DNA from: JBFMFB01 sp040752115
Lineage (GTDB): Bacteria > Pseudomonadota > Gammaproteobacteria > Burkholderiales > Sulfuricellaceae
Reading direction: 5' to 3'
NCBI GenBank assembly: GCA_040752115.1
Contig: JBFMFB010000001.1
Coordinates: 62,001-126,000 of the forward strand
Length of the DNA: 64,000 nucleotides
In this document: positions 1 through 8,456 of the stretch, in pieces
Layout of the letters: the number at the start of each line of letters is the position of its first letter
How positions within the stretch are numbered: position 1 is the stretch's first letter
The notes under the pieces: model-generated
What the model saw: the letters and a program-made list of their open reading frames with translations, nothing else
What the model was told of the DNA's origin: nothing
The model's database searches: none
Translations under genes and position numbers: made by a program

Positions 1-394
1 GCTTCTCGGCGGCGTTGCCGGAACGGTACTCCTGCAGGAAAGAAAGAAAAACGCTGATCCCCACCATGATCGAAATGATCACGGCGGCTTCCAGATCGCC
101 CATGGCAAACGAGATTCCCGCAAGCGTCAAAAGCAGCAGGTTCAGCGGATTAGTAAAATGCTCAAGGAGCTGGAGGGCGGTGCTCCTGCGTGCCTCATGC
201 GTGACCGCATTGGGGCCGAATTTCTTCAGCCGCTCCCCCGCCTCGCTCTCGCGCAGTCCCTCGGGCGAACTTTCGAGACGGTCGAGCGCCTCGCCTGCTT
301 CAAGGAAAGCAATATCGAACAGGCGCGCAGAAACATGGCCCGCACTAGCGGAAGGGTTGGGACGGCGTGATCTGAACCAGGGAAGCAGAGCCAT
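1..394 (-). CDS. Mg2+-type P-type cation ATPase, N-terminal part only (runs off left edge)
   Basis: An open frame runs from ATG at 394 to the window edge (131 codons seen). The protein has a cation-ATPase N-terminal domain (ESEAGERLKKFGPNAV around residues 54-69), then a membrane-entry segment NPLNLLLLTLAGISF and a second hydrophobic stretch ending in FLQEYRSGNAAEK. This order is typical of magnesium-translocating P-type ATPases of the MgtA/MgtB group (inner-membrane Mg2+ import). The phosphorylation motif DKTG lies outside the window, so the substrate is inferred from the N-terminal pattern only. Upstream is only a weak GGA-type ribosome site. It could instead be another P2/P3-type cation pump. 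Confidence 0.8.
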   Translation of the reverse strand, partial: MALLPWFRSRRPNPSASAGHVSARLFDIAFLEAGEALDRLESSPEGLRESEAGERLKKFGPNAVTHEARRSTALQLLEHFTNPLNLLLLTLAGISFAMGDLEAAVIISIMVGISVFLSFLQEYRSGNAAEK

Positions 395-521
395 GGAAAC
401 GGACGCTCCGGACAACTCAAGCCGGGTGGGTCCCGAAAGACCCGGAGAAATAGAGACGGGACTGAATCGGGGAGGTCAAGAACCGATGCGCACAGCTTTT
501 AAACAGCTTCTCAGAGCTTCC
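395..521. other. Short intergenic spacer
   Basis: Lies between the start of the ATPase gene and the end of the DUF4398 lipoprotein gene, both read leftward. I see no hairpin followed by a T run and no convincing small gene. Confidence 0.5.
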
Positions 522-1124
522 CTAGCGAAACAGGCAAGCCCGGTTAACAAAATCCCAGGCTGCCGCCCCCTGGCCGCGCTCCAGCGCTTCCCTGGATTGG
601 CGAATCAATTCCTTGTCTGCGCGGGGATCGGCCGCACACAGGTCAAGCCGCTTAAGTGCCAGTACCCCATACGCACGGTTCTCGCCCGCACGGGCGTATT
701 CTGACGCCAGGTTGGCTTCGGCCATCGCTCTGCGTTCATCGCCGCCTCGCGCCGCTTCCTGGGCGGATTTGAATGCCGTTACTGCCTCGGGGTCAAGCGC
801 CTGTAGCATGGCTGCACGATCCATCGCCGCTTTCGCGCCGGCAATGGCCGCAGCGATGTTACGCGCCACCAGAGCCGCCTCCCGCGCCTGATTGGCCGAT
901 TCCCGCGCCCCGGAATAACCGCCCAGCTCCAATTGCCTCTCTGCCTCCGCCAGCGCCTTCTTCGCCAAAACCAGACCTTCGCCGGCATATTCCCTGCCGC
1001 CTGCCTCCTCGGCGGATTTCAGCGCAGCCCTGGCGTCAGCCATTTCTTGCGTCGGCGCAACGGCGCAGGCCGCCAAGGCGGCAGCAAAAAGCTGGGCGAA
1101 AAGAACTGTACGCAAACGAGCCAT
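522..1124 (-). CDS. DUF4398-type lipoprotein
   Basis: A 200-residue protein. The start at 1124 was chosen over an in-frame start 45 bases upstream because MARLRTVLFAQLF begins a clean lipoprotein signal ending in the lipobox LAAC (Cys at about residue 19). The mature part is almost all helix-forming, Ala/Glu/Arg-rich sequence with repeated AEAE/ALxxA patterns, as in the DUF4398 family of envelope lipoproteins often found near OmpA-like proteins. No catalytic motif is visible. Function is unknown; an envelope structural or adaptor role is inference. It is read leftward, divergent from wrbA. Confidence 0.7.
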   Translation of the reverse strand: MARLRTVLFAQLFAAALAACAVAPTQEMADARAALKSAEEAGGREYAGEGLVLAKKALAEAERQLELGGYSGARESANQAREAALVARNIAAAIAGAKAAMDRAAMLQALDPEAVTAFKSAQEAARGGDERRAMAEANLASEYARAGENRAYGVLALKRLDLCAADPRADKELIRQSREALERGQGAAAWDFVNRACLFR

Positions 1125-1253
1125 GTTTCGATACCCGGTTAATTCGCAAGAAACTAGCATCGCATTCATTTCCGTGTCAAGGCGAACCGGCCAAGGTACG
1201 CCGGTTTGCTATAATGGCCCGAAGGCCTGTCGGGGCCCACTGAGGAAATCGGC

Positions 1254-1847
1254 ATGAGCGAAATTCTGGTGCTGTATTACAGCCTGCACGGCTCGGTGAA
1301 GGAGATGGCTCACCTCGTCGCCCGCGGCATCGAGCAGGTACCCGGCGTTGCCGCGCGTCTGCGCACCGTCCCCAAAGTTTCCGCCGTAAGCAGGGCGACG
1401 GAAGATTCCATTCCGCGCGAGGGCGCGCCCTACGTCGAATTGAAGGATCTCGAGGAATGCATCGGTCTGGCGATGGGCAGCCCCACCCGCTTCGGCAATA
1501 TGGCCGCGCCGCTGAAATACTTCTGGGACGGCACCAGTCCGCTATGGCTCGCCGGCACACTGATCGGCAAACCGGCGGCAGTATTCACCTCCACTTCGAG
1601 CCAGCACGGCGGGCAGGAGACCACGCTGCTTTCGATGATGCTGCCGCTCATCCACCACGGCATGCTCATTCTCGGCCTGCCCTACTCGGAACCGGAACTC
1701 GCCACTACCGCGGGCGGCGGCACTCCCTACGGAGCAAGCCATGTCGCCGGAGCAGCCAGCGACAGGCCGATCAGCGAAGACGAGAAAAAACTCTGCCTCG
1801 CCCTCGGCAAACGGCTGGCGGAAACCGCCCTGAAACTCACCCGATGA
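1254..1847 (+). CDS. wrbA: WrbA-type NAD(P)H:quinone oxidoreductase (flavodoxin fold)
   Basis: A 197-residue flavoprotein. The N-terminal YYSLHGSVKEMA is the FMN phosphate-binding loop of flavodoxin-fold quinone reductases; SPTRFGNMAAPLKYF and TSTSSQHGGQETT are the family's FMN and quinone-site segments. WrbA enzymes reduce quinones by two electrons in the cytoplasm, limiting oxidative damage. It overlaps the next gene by four bases (ATGA), so the two are probably cotranslated. Length matches the family. Confident at family level. Confidence 0.92.
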   Translation: MSEILVLYYSLHGSVKEMAHLVARGIEQVPGVAARLRTVPKVSAVSRATEDSIPREGAPYVELKDLEECIGLAMGSPTRFGNMAAPLKYFWDGTSPLWLAGTLIGKPAAVFTSTSSQHGGQETTLLSMMLPLIHHGMLILGLPYSEPELATTAGGGTPYGASHVAGAASDRPISEDEKKLCLALGKRLAETALKLTR

Positions 1848-2530
1848 CGCATCCCGCCGCCCTCGCCGCACGGCACCTGCTGCGGGCGCACCACTCGGCA
1901 GCGCTGGCGACATTATCGAAAAAGTTCGATGGCTACCCATTCGCCTCGGCGGTGGATTACATCACCGATCGCGAAGCCAGACCGGTGTTCTTCATCAGCG
2001 CGCTGGCGGAGCATACCCGCAACCTCAACCATGATCCGCGCGCCAGCCTGCTGGTACAGGCGGCAACAAACAGCGCGCAGGCCAGCGAGCGGCTGATTCT
2101 GGTGGGCGACGCGCACGGCGTGCCGGAGAGCGAGGCTGTCGCGCTGATGCCCCGTTACTTGCGCTATTTTCCGGATGCTCGGCAATATTTCGAGCTGGAT
2201 TTTCGGTTCTATCGATTCGAACCGAAGCAGCTCCGCCATATCCCCGGCTTCGCGCAAGCGCGCTGGCTTTCGCCCGGCGATTTCCGCCCGCCCGAGAACC
2301 GGCTGGCGGAGCAGGAAGAAGAGCTTATCGCCCGCATCAGCCGGGAACACGCCGATGCACTGCATGCCCTCGCCGGCAAAGCAGAAACCGTTGTCCTGGC
2401 CGGACTGGACTGCGACGGTTTCGATGTTCGCGCGGACGGCCGGATTCTCAGGTTCGCCTTTGCGCAGCCGGTGCCGGATGCCGCCGCCGCGGAACGAGCA
2501 TTGGCCACGCTTGCGGGGCCAGCTCCATGA
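1844..2530 (+). CDS. HugZ-like pyridoxamine 5'-phosphate oxidase-fold protein with DUF2470 domain
   Basis: A 228-residue protein started at the ATG overlapping the wrbA stop. The N-terminal half has the FMN-binding split-barrel pattern (GYPFASAVDYITD, then PVFFISALAEHTRNL and DPRASLLV). The C-terminal half (about residues 150-225: EEELIARISREHADAL ... LDCDGFDVRADG) matches the DUF2470 domain found in heme-utilisation HugZ proteins. Family members bind FMN or heme; a heme-degrading or flavin-dependent redox role is inference. It overlaps the next gene by four bases. Confidence 0.8.
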   Translation: MTHPAALAARHLLRAHHSAALATLSKKFDGYPFASAVDYITDREARPVFFISALAEHTRNLNHDPRASLLVQAATNSAQASERLILVGDAHGVPESEAVALMPRYLRYFPDARQYFELDFRFYRFEPKQLRHIPGFAQARWLSPGDFRPPENRLAEQEEELIARISREHADALHALAGKAETVVLAGLDCDGFDVRADGRILRFAFAQPVPDAAAAERALATLAGPAP

Positions 2531-2877
2531 ACAAAACCAGCGCGCTGCATTATGCCAGCATCGTCAGCCTGATCGCGCTGATGCTCTTGTGCATCGCCTG
2601 GGAGGCGCGGCTGGCTCCATTGCGGCCAGGCGGCTCGATGCTGATGCTGAAAACGCTGCCGCTGCTGTTGCCGCTACCCGGCATCCTGCGCGGAAAAATC
2701 TATACCTTTCAATGGTCGTCCATGCTCGTTCTGCTATATCTTATGGAAGGCATGGTGCGCGCCATGACCGACAAGGGGTTTTCTGCCACGCTGGCACTGG
2801 CGGAGCTCGGAATCGCGACGGTGTTTTTCTTCAGCACCATCTTCTATGTCCGCTTCAGCGCCCGGAAATCAAGGTAA
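2527..2877 (+). CDS. DUF2069 inner-membrane protein
   Basis: A 116-residue protein with four hydrophobic segments (about 8-26, 40-55, 64-80, 88-108) and short polar loops; LPGILRGKIYTFQWSSML is characteristic of DUF2069. It is the third gene of the wrbA-HugZ-like-DUF2069 run, with four-base overlaps at each join. Function unknown. Confidence 0.75.
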   Translation: MNKTSALHYASIVSLIALMLLCIAWEARLAPLRPGGSMLMLKTLPLLLPLPGILRGKIYTFQWSSMLVLLYLMEGMVRAMTDKGFSATLALAELGIATVFFFSTIFYVRFSARKSR

Positions 2878-2907
2878 CCCTCCGCGCAGCCATCGCGAAA
2901 GGATGCC

Positions 2908-3669
2908 ATGAACGACAACAGCAGCCCGCTGATCAAGCTGCAGGATCTCTCCGGTTTCCTGGAAACCGTGGGCACCCTGGAGGAGAACCTGTGCAAGCTG
3001 GCTGCCATCACCGCCAAAATGCTCGGCGCGGCAAACAGCTCCATCATGCTCCTGAGCGAGGGGGAATTCGACGATCTCCGGCTGCGGGTGTGCGCAACAT
3101 ACGGCGAGGAGCTCCCACCCGGTGCGCTCAAGGTATCGGTGGCAAAAGGCGAAGGCATCGCCGGCCGGGTGATCGAGACGGGAAAGGCAATACTGATCGA
3201 GGATATCGAGATTTCCGAATTCGCCAGTCTGGCGAGGCATCCTCACTATCCCAACAAAAGCCTGATCTCATCCCCGATCGTGGTCAACGGCAAGATCGTC
3301 GGCGTGGTTAACGTCAACTCGCCGAAACACGACCGCGTCTTCAATCTGGACGATTTGCAACTGCTGGACGTCGCGGCTCTGTTCGTCGGGAAATCGATTC
3401 AGGTCGTTCAGTTGCAGAATCTGCTGAACTCGCGCTTCGCCCAGATCGCAGCCGCGCAGGAGGCCGAGAAGGAAATCGGCGGCGCCATGGCCAGCGTCAG
3501 CCACGACCCGGACAAGCTGGCGAAAATCCTGGCGAAATCCTTCTTCAAGGAGATGACCAAAGCCGGATTCAGCACCAATCAGATCATCAACGTCGCTTCC
3601 GAAATCATCTCGCTGCTGAGCGAGAACCTGAAAAAGCACTCGCGCCGGATCAGCAAGCGGCAGGAGTAG
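2908..3669 (+). CDS. GAF-domain sensory protein
   Basis: A 253-residue soluble protein. Residues about 20-165 form a GAF domain (ITAKMLGAANSSIMLL, GEGIAGRVIETGKAILIEDI, SSPIVVNGKIVGVVNVNSP). The C-terminal 80 residues are helical and charged, ending in a basic tail. No kinase, GGDEF or output domain follows, so it would need a partner or act as a small-molecule sensor; what it binds is not visible. It starts 30 bases after the DUF2069 gene and may share its transcript. It converges on leuA. Confidence 0.7.
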   Translation: MNDNSSPLIKLQDLSGFLETVGTLEENLCKLAAITAKMLGAANSSIMLLSEGEFDDLRLRVCATYGEELPPGALKVSVAKGEGIAGRVIETGKAILIEDIEISEFASLARHPHYPNKSLISSPIVVNGKIVGVVNVNSPKHDRVFNLDDLQLLDVAALFVGKSIQVVQLQNLLNSRFAQIAAAQEAEKEIGGAMASVSHDPDKLAKILAKSFFKEMTKAGFSTNQIINVASEIISLLSENLKKHSRRISKRQE

Positions 3670-3680
3670 CGCCGCGCTGT

Positions 3681-5216
3681 CTATACCTGCGGGTTCACCC
3701 GCTCCAGCTTGGCGGCGAGCTTGTTCAGGGCATGGATGTATGCCTTGGCCGAGGCCACCACGATATCGGTGTCCGCCCCCTGGCCGTTGACGATGCGCCC
3801 GCCCTTGGAAAGCCGCACCGTGACCTCGCCCTGCGCGTCGGTGCCGCTGGTGATGTTGTTCACCGAGTAAAGCAGCAACTCGGTGCCGCTGTTGACGATG
3901 GCCTCCAGCGCCTTGAACGAGGCGTCCACCGGCCCGCCGCCGTCGGCCTCGGCGCGTTTTTCCTCGCCATTGTCCGAAATCACGACCACGGCATGGGGAA
4001 TCTCGCCGGTTTCCGAGCACACCCGCAACGACACCAGCTTGAACTGCTCCTGCACGTGCGCCTGCTCCTCGTCGCTGACGATGGCCTGCAAATCCTCGTC
4101 GAATATCTCGTGCTTCTTGTCGGCAAGCTCCTTGAAACGGGCGAAGGCGGCATTGAGCGCCTCCTCGGATTCCATTACGACACCGAGCTCGGTGAGCCGG
4201 GTGCGGAAGGCGTTGCGGCCGGAATGCTTGCCCAGCACCATCTTGTTGGCGCCCCAGCCCACGTCCTCGGCGCGCATGATTTCGTAAGTTTCGCGGTGCT
4301 TGAGCACCCCGTCTTGGTGGATGCCCGATTCGTGGGCAAACGCATTGGCGCCGACAATGGCCTTGTTGGGCTGCACCGCAAAGCCGGTGATGCCGGCCAC
4401 CAGGCGGCTTGCCGGCACGATCTGGGTGGTGTCGATGCGCGTGTCGCAGCAGAAAACGTCCTGGCGCGTGCGCACCGTCATCACCACCTCCTCCAGCGCA
4501 GCGTTGCCTGCCCGCTCACCCAGGCCGTTGATGGTGCACTCCACCTGCCTGGCCCCATTCAGCACAGCCGACAAAGAGTTGGCGACCGCAAGCCCCAAGT
4601 CGTTGTGGCAATGCACCGAAAACACCACCTTGTCGGAGTTGGGGATGCGCTCGCGCAGGCTGCGGATCAACGCGCCAAATTGCTCCGGCAGGTTGTAGCC
4701 GACGGTGTCGGGGATGTTGAGCGTGGTGGCGCCGGCGTCGATCACCGCTTCCAGCACGCGGCAGAGGAAATCGAGCTGGGAGCGGCCGGCGTCCTCGGGC
4801 GAAAACTCGACGTTGTCGGTGTACTTGCGCGCCCATTTGACCGCCTTGACCGCCTGCTCGATCACCTGCTCCGGGCTCATGCGCAGCTTCTTTTCCATGT
4901 GGATCGGCGAAGTGGCGATGAAGGTGTGAATGCGGGCGGAACTCGCCCCCTTGAGCGCCTCGCCAGCCCGGTCGATGTCCCGCTCCAGGGCGCGGGCCAA
5001 ACCGCACACCGTGCTGTCCTTGATCGCACCCGCCACTGCCCTGACCGCCTCGAAGTCGCCGTTGGAAGCGGCCGGAAAGCCAGCCTCGATCACGTCTACG
5101 CGCATCCGCTCCAGTTGCCGCGCGATGCGCACCTTCTCCTCGCGCGTCATGGATGCACCGGGGCTCTGCTCGCCGTCGCGCAGGGTGGTGTCGAAAATAA
5201 TCAGCTTGTCTGTCAT
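3681..5216 (-). CDS. leuA: 2-isopropylmalate synthase
   Basis: A 511-residue enzyme joining acetyl-CoA and 2-oxoisovalerate, the first committed step of leucine synthesis. The start at 5216 has a GGAGG site six bases upstream and gives the normal N-terminus MTDKLIIFDTTLRDGEQSPG (metal/substrate motif). Also visible are VHCHNDLGLAVANS, GLGERAGNAALEE and the HESGIHQDG metal-ligand motif, followed by the C-terminal LeuA allosteric domain (about residues 370-505), the target of leucine feedback. An in-frame extension upstream exists but lacks conservation. A possible leucine leader peptide precedes it. Confidence 0.97.
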   Translation of the reverse strand: MTDKLIIFDTTLRDGEQSPGASMTREEKVRIARQLERMRVDVIEAGFPAASNGDFEAVRAVAGAIKDSTVCGLARALERDIDRAGEALKGASSARIHTFIATSPIHMEKKLRMSPEQVIEQAVKAVKWARKYTDNVEFSPEDAGRSQLDFLCRVLEAVIDAGATTLNIPDTVGYNLPEQFGALIRSLRERIPNSDKVVFSVHCHNDLGLAVANSLSAVLNGARQVECTINGLGERAGNAALEEVVMTVRTRQDVFCCDTRIDTTQIVPASRLVAGITGFAVQPNKAIVGANAFAHESGIHQDGVLKHRETYEIMRAEDVGWGANKMVLGKHSGRNAFRTRLTELGVVMESEEALNAAFARFKELADKKHEIFDEDLQAIVSDEEQAHVQEQFKLVSLRVCSETGEIPHAVVVISDNGEEKRAEADGGGPVDASFKALEAIVNSGTELLLYSVNNITSGTDAQGEVTVRLSKGGRIVNGQGADTDIVVASAKAYIHALNKLAAKLERVNPQV

Positions 5217-5361
5217 GTTGCCTCCGGGAACCGGAGCCGACCCGTTGTCCGCCCCGTCAGAGAAGCGGCTTGCGGCCGGCAGCGGGAAATCGAACGGCGG
5301 CAAGCCGTCCGACCACATTAGTCAATTAGTCAATCAAAACCGAACCGGGAAAGTTAGTCGT

Positions 5362-5445
5362 CTAGCGCGCGAGGCGCAGCAGCAGGCTGCCCAACAAGAC
5401 ATTGGACAGATAGGACACGAAGGACGCATGGGAAAACGGTTTCAT
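5362..5445 (-). CDS. Candidate leucine leader peptide (leuL-like) upstream of leuA
   Basis: A 27-codon frame in the long leuA leader. The peptide ends SYLSNVLLGSLLLRLAR, seven leucines in 27 residues with LL and LLL runs, as expected for a leader peptide that senses leucyl-tRNA by attenuation. It sits just downstream of a plausible promoter and about 145 bases before leuA. There is no clear ribosome site, so translation might be leaderless, and no classical terminator with a T run follows; a 7-bp GC stem (about 5297-5317) lies between it and leuA. Plausible rather than proven. Confidence 0.4.
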   Translation of the reverse strand: MKPFSHASFVSYLSNVLLGSLLLRLAR

Positions 5446-5452
5446 TTTTGAA

Positions 5453-5481
5453 AATATAATGATTTTAGCAGGGCAGCGCAA
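5453..5481 (-). promoter_or_regulatory. Candidate sigma-70 promoter for the leuA leader
   Basis: On the minus strand, TTGCGC (5476-5481) and TATATT (5453-5458) are separated by 17 bases. Transcription would begin close to the start of the leader peptide, and an overlapping TAAAAT could be an alternative -10. Confidence 0.45.
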
Positions 5482-5533
5482 CTTGCGAAGATTGGTAGCG
5501 CGCAGCGCCTGTTTCCCCATGACGCTAAAATCA
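5460..5533 (-). repeat. 10-bp inverted repeat spanning the YeeE gene stop and the leuA promoter
   Basis: TGATTTTAGC (5460-5469) and GCTAAAATCA (5524-5533) are perfect inverted copies 54 bases apart. The second copy contains the stop codon of the YeeE-type gene and the first overlaps the leuA promoter. It may end the transporter transcript or be chance. Confidence 0.35.
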
Positions 5534-6640
5534 GCCTGCGCGCATCATCCGCCAGTACTGGAACTTCAACGTCAGCACGGTGCCGGCGATGATGGCGAAG
5601 AAGGTGACGATCGAGCCCAGCGCAAGGGTGGAAAAACCGGAAATCCCCTGGCCGACGGTGCAGCCCAGCGCGGTGACACCGCCGAACCCCATCAGTATGC
5701 CGCCGACGATGTGGTTGCCGGTATCGCCGGCGGAAACGAAACCTTCCCAGCGGAAGCTGCGGCTAATCATCGCATGGGCGAACGATCCCGCCACGACCCC
5801 GAGCGCCGAGGCGATGCCGAAAGTCACGGTGAGGGAGGCGTCCGTCCACAGCATCAGCAGCTCCAGCGAATAGGCCATCGGCGCGACGAAGCTGAAGGAT
5901 TCGGCTGCCCGGGTGTTGGTGCCGAAGAACACCGTTTCCAGCGTCTCCGGATTTTCCGCGTAGCCGATGTGTCCGGTGACGTACCATCCCGCGGTCACCA
6001 GCAGGCCGACCACGATGCCGCCGATCACCTGTTCCGGATTGCTGCGGAAATCCCGGCTCATGAATGCGAAAATCAGCAGCGCGCCGGAAATCGCCGCCGC
6101 CAGGGCGATCTGCAGGGTCTTCCGGTCCGTGCCGGCCATGCCCGCGAGCAGCGAGGGCAAATCCTGGCCCGTGCTCAGCGCGACCGCCACCGGCTGAAGA
6201 TAGGCGACCCGCCAGGAACCGAACAGGCCCTTCAGCGTCATGTAGGCGGAAATGCCGAGGAACGCGAACACCACCAGCGACTTGAGATTGCCGCCGCCGA
6301 TCCGCACCAGGGTCTTGTTGCCGCAGCCAGAGCCCAGCGTCATGCCGATACCGAAGCTGAGCCCGCCGATGAGATAGGCGAGCCAGGTGAAGTTGGGTGT
6401 TTGGAAAATGGATTTGGCAAGATCGACGTAGCCGGCAAGGTGCAGGGCGTTGGCGCCGATGACGGCGACCGCGATCGCCAGCAGCCACATGCGCATCCGC
6501 CCCCAGTCGCCCATGTTGACGATGTCGGAAACGGCGCCCATAGTGCAGAAATTGGTCCTGTTCGCCACCGCGCCGAACACGAACGCCAGCCCAAACCCCC
6601 ACCATGCCACCGTCGTGGCCAGATTCGCGGTTGTTGCCAT
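5531..6640 (-). CDS. YeeE/YedE-family sulfur-compound transporter
   Basis: A 369-residue integral membrane protein with about nine to ten hydrophobic helices. Two repeats carry the family's conserved cysteine motifs GSGCGNKTLVRIGGGN (about residues 104-119) and ALGCTVGQGISGFS near the C-terminus, plus ANRTNFCTMGAVSD near the N-terminus. Such proteins import thiosulfate or related reduced sulfur through the inner membrane. GGAGG precedes two adjacent ATG codons (6643 and 6640); spacing favours 6640. No TusA or rhodanese gene is adjacent here, so substrate assignment is by family only. Confidence 0.88.
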   Translation of the reverse strand: MATTANLATTVAWWGFGLAFVFGAVANRTNFCTMGAVSDIVNMGDWGRMRMWLLAIAVAVIGANALHLAGYVDLAKSIFQTPNFTWLAYLIGGLSFGIGMTLGSGCGNKTLVRIGGGNLKSLVVFAFLGISAYMTLKGLFGSWRVAYLQPVAVALSTGQDLPSLLAGMAGTDRKTLQIALAAAISGALLIFAFMSRDFRSNPEQVIGGIVVGLLVTAGWYVTGHIGYAENPETLETVFFGTNTRAAESFSFVAPMAYSLELLMLWTDASLTVTFGIASALGVVAGSFAHAMISRSFRWEGFVSAGDTGNHIVGGILMGFGGVTALGCTVGQGISGFSTLALGSIVTFFAIIAGTVLTLKFQYWRMMRAG

Positions 6641-6669
6641 CATCGCCTCCCTTTTACGACAAAGTCATT

Positions 6670-7761
6670 CTAATCGAATTCGTCCGAACCCTGGACTCGC
6701 GCCGCGAGAATCCCCGCCGCCTGTTCCGCGCCGTCCGCTGCCACCGGCTCGGGGGCGGGGCAGGACCAGAGCGCTTTCAATTCATCGGCGATCTCGCCGC
6801 GCTCCAGCCGCCGGCGTTCCGCTTCCAAGCAGCGCCCGTGCGCCGCCAGCCACTCGACCAGACAAGGCTGCTCGGGCCAGTCAGGACGGGAGAGGTACAG
6901 CACCGGCACGCCGTTGACCGCGGCCTCGGCGAAGCTGCCGTAACCCGGCTTGGTAAGCAGAGCATCGCAGGAGCGCAGCAGGTCGGTGAAGTGCAGATCG
7001 AGCCGCTCCAGCGGGAATGCGTCGGGGTGGCGCACGTCCCAGGATTCCTGCACCAGCCAGCGCACGCCGGGAATGCGCGGCCAATCCTCCATCGGCAGGC
7101 GCATCGCCACACCGCCCATCGCGATCAGCACCAGTTTGTCTTCCGGCGCAAGCCCAAGCGCGGCATCGATCTGCCCGCGGCGGTTTTCGCCCCGGCGCGC
7201 GATCATGCCGATCGGGCGGAGGCGGTACAGGTCGGCCATCGCCATGCCGGGCGTCAATCTGAGAAAGCATTCGGCGCTGTTGTAGGCTTCCAGCATCTGG
7301 CCATGGACTTCGGCGGACTCCGGCCGGCCGCCGAAGTAGTGCCTATAGATGTCGGCCCAGTTGAGCGAGGACATCGCCACTGCCGGGATGCCTGCCCGCG
7401 CGGCGGCCGCCAGCGCAAGGTAAGAAACGTTTGCCAGCACCAGATCGGGCGCAAGCTCCGCCAGCCGCGCCGCTTCGCCCGTCACCCGCGCGGCCCAGCC
7501 GCGGTGGAACGCCGCATAGGCAGCGGCGCTTTCCTCCAGCCGCACCGCCACCGCATTTTCCATGCGCATGCCGAAGTCGGTTGCTTCGGGGATGTGGGCG
7601 AATTCGCCTTCGATGCGGGAAGCGAGAATTTCTCGCGGCGCGCCGGAGCGCACCGTCAACCGCAAGCCGGGAATGCGCCGGCGCAGTTCGTTCAGCACCG
7701 GCGCGGTTTGCGCGATATGGCCAAAGCCGTGACTGGAAATATCGACGTAAAGGTGGGGCAT
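6670..7761 (-). CDS. GT-B-fold glycosyltransferase-like protein
   Basis: A 363-residue protein. MPHLYVDISSHGFGHIAQTA is the glycine/His N-terminal loop of GT-B folds (GT28/MGT-like or arabinokinase-N-terminal-like), and LLTKPGYGSFAEAAVNGVP in the C-terminal half is the nucleotide-sugar-site pattern of that superfamily. Donor and acceptor cannot be told. It begins 17 bases after queC and may be the last gene of the Tol-Pal/queuosine operon. I see no membrane segment. Confidence 0.65.
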   Translation of the reverse strand: MPHLYVDISSHGFGHIAQTAPVLNELRRRIPGLRLTVRSGAPREILASRIEGEFAHIPEATDFGMRMENAVAVRLEESAAAYAAFHRGWAARVTGEAARLAELAPDLVLANVSYLALAAAARAGIPAVAMSSLNWADIYRHYFGGRPESAEVHGQMLEAYNSAECFLRLTPGMAMADLYRLRPIGMIARRGENRRGQIDAALGLAPEDKLVLIAMGGVAMRLPMEDWPRIPGVRWLVQESWDVRHPDAFPLERLDLHFTDLLRSCDALLTKPGYGSFAEAAVNGVPVLYLSRPDWPEQPCLVEWLAAHGRCLEAERRRLERGEIADELKALWSCPAPEPVAADGAEQAAGILAARVQGSDEFD

Positions 7762-7778
7762 CGCTGCGGCAGAAGAGG

Positions 7779-8456
7779 TCAGGCCGGGCGGTAAAGTGTG
7801 GGATCGGCCACCCCGGCTGCTTCGAACCCGGCGCGGCGCAGGCGGCAGGAGTCGCACACGCCGCAAGCCCGGCCCTGGTCGTCGGCCTGATAGCAGGAAA
7901 CGGTCAGGGCGTAATCCACGCCCAGCGCGGCGCCGCGGTGGATGATTTCGGCCTTGGAAAGATGGATGAGCGGCGCGCGGATTTCGATGGTCTGTCCCTC
8001 GACTGCCGCCTTGGTGGCGAGGTTGGCCATGTTCTGGAATGCCTCGATGTATTCCGGGCGGCAGTCGGGATAGCCGGGATAATCCACTGCGTTGGCGCCG
8101 ATGAAGATGGCGCGCGCCTCCAGCACCTCGGCCCAGGCCAATGCCAGCGACAGCATGATGGTGTTGCGCGCCGGCACGTAGGTCACTGGAATGCCGGCCG
8201 AGGGCGCTTCGGGGACGGCGATCGAGCGGTCGGTCAGCGCCGAGCCGCCGAAAGCGGCAAGGTCGAGCTTGATCGTCTTGTGATCCTGCGCCCCCAGCGC
8301 CCGCGCCACCCGGTCTGCCGCCGCGAGTTCGGAACCGTGGCGCTGGCCATAGTCCACCGAGAGCGCATAGCAGGCAAAGCCCTCGGACCGGGCGATCGCC
8401 AGGGTGGTGGCCGAATCCAGACCGCCCGACAGGAGCACCACCGCGCGCCTGGTCAT
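7779..8456 (-). CDS. queC: 7-cyano-7-deazaguanine synthase
   Basis: A 225-residue ATP-dependent enzyme converting 7-carboxy-7-deazaguanine to preQ0 in queuosine synthesis. The PP-loop LLSGGLDSATTLA is at the N-terminus, and the C-terminal zinc site is visible as CGVCDSCRLRRAGF with an upstream Cys in TVSCYQ. The start at 8456 is preferred because it overlaps the end of queE by four bases and gives MTRRAVVLLSGG. It is cotranslated with queE. Confidence 0.96.
   Translation of the reverse strand: MTRRAVVLLSGGLDSATTLAIARSEGFACYALSVDYGQRHGSELAAADRVARALGAQDHKTIKLDLAAFGGSALTDRSIAVPEAPSAGIPVTYVPARNTIMLSLALAWAEVLEARAIFIGANAVDYPGYPDCRPEYIEAFQNMANLATKAAVEGQTIEIRAPLIHLSKAEIIHRGAALGVDYALTVSCYQADDQGRACGVCDSCRLRRAGFEAAGVADPTLYRPA

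Noticed and set aside
15..704. A 229-codon frame on the plus strand at the left edge
   Set aside because: It is antisense to the P-type ATPase N-terminus and to the DUF4398 lipoprotein gene, both of which have clear family features.
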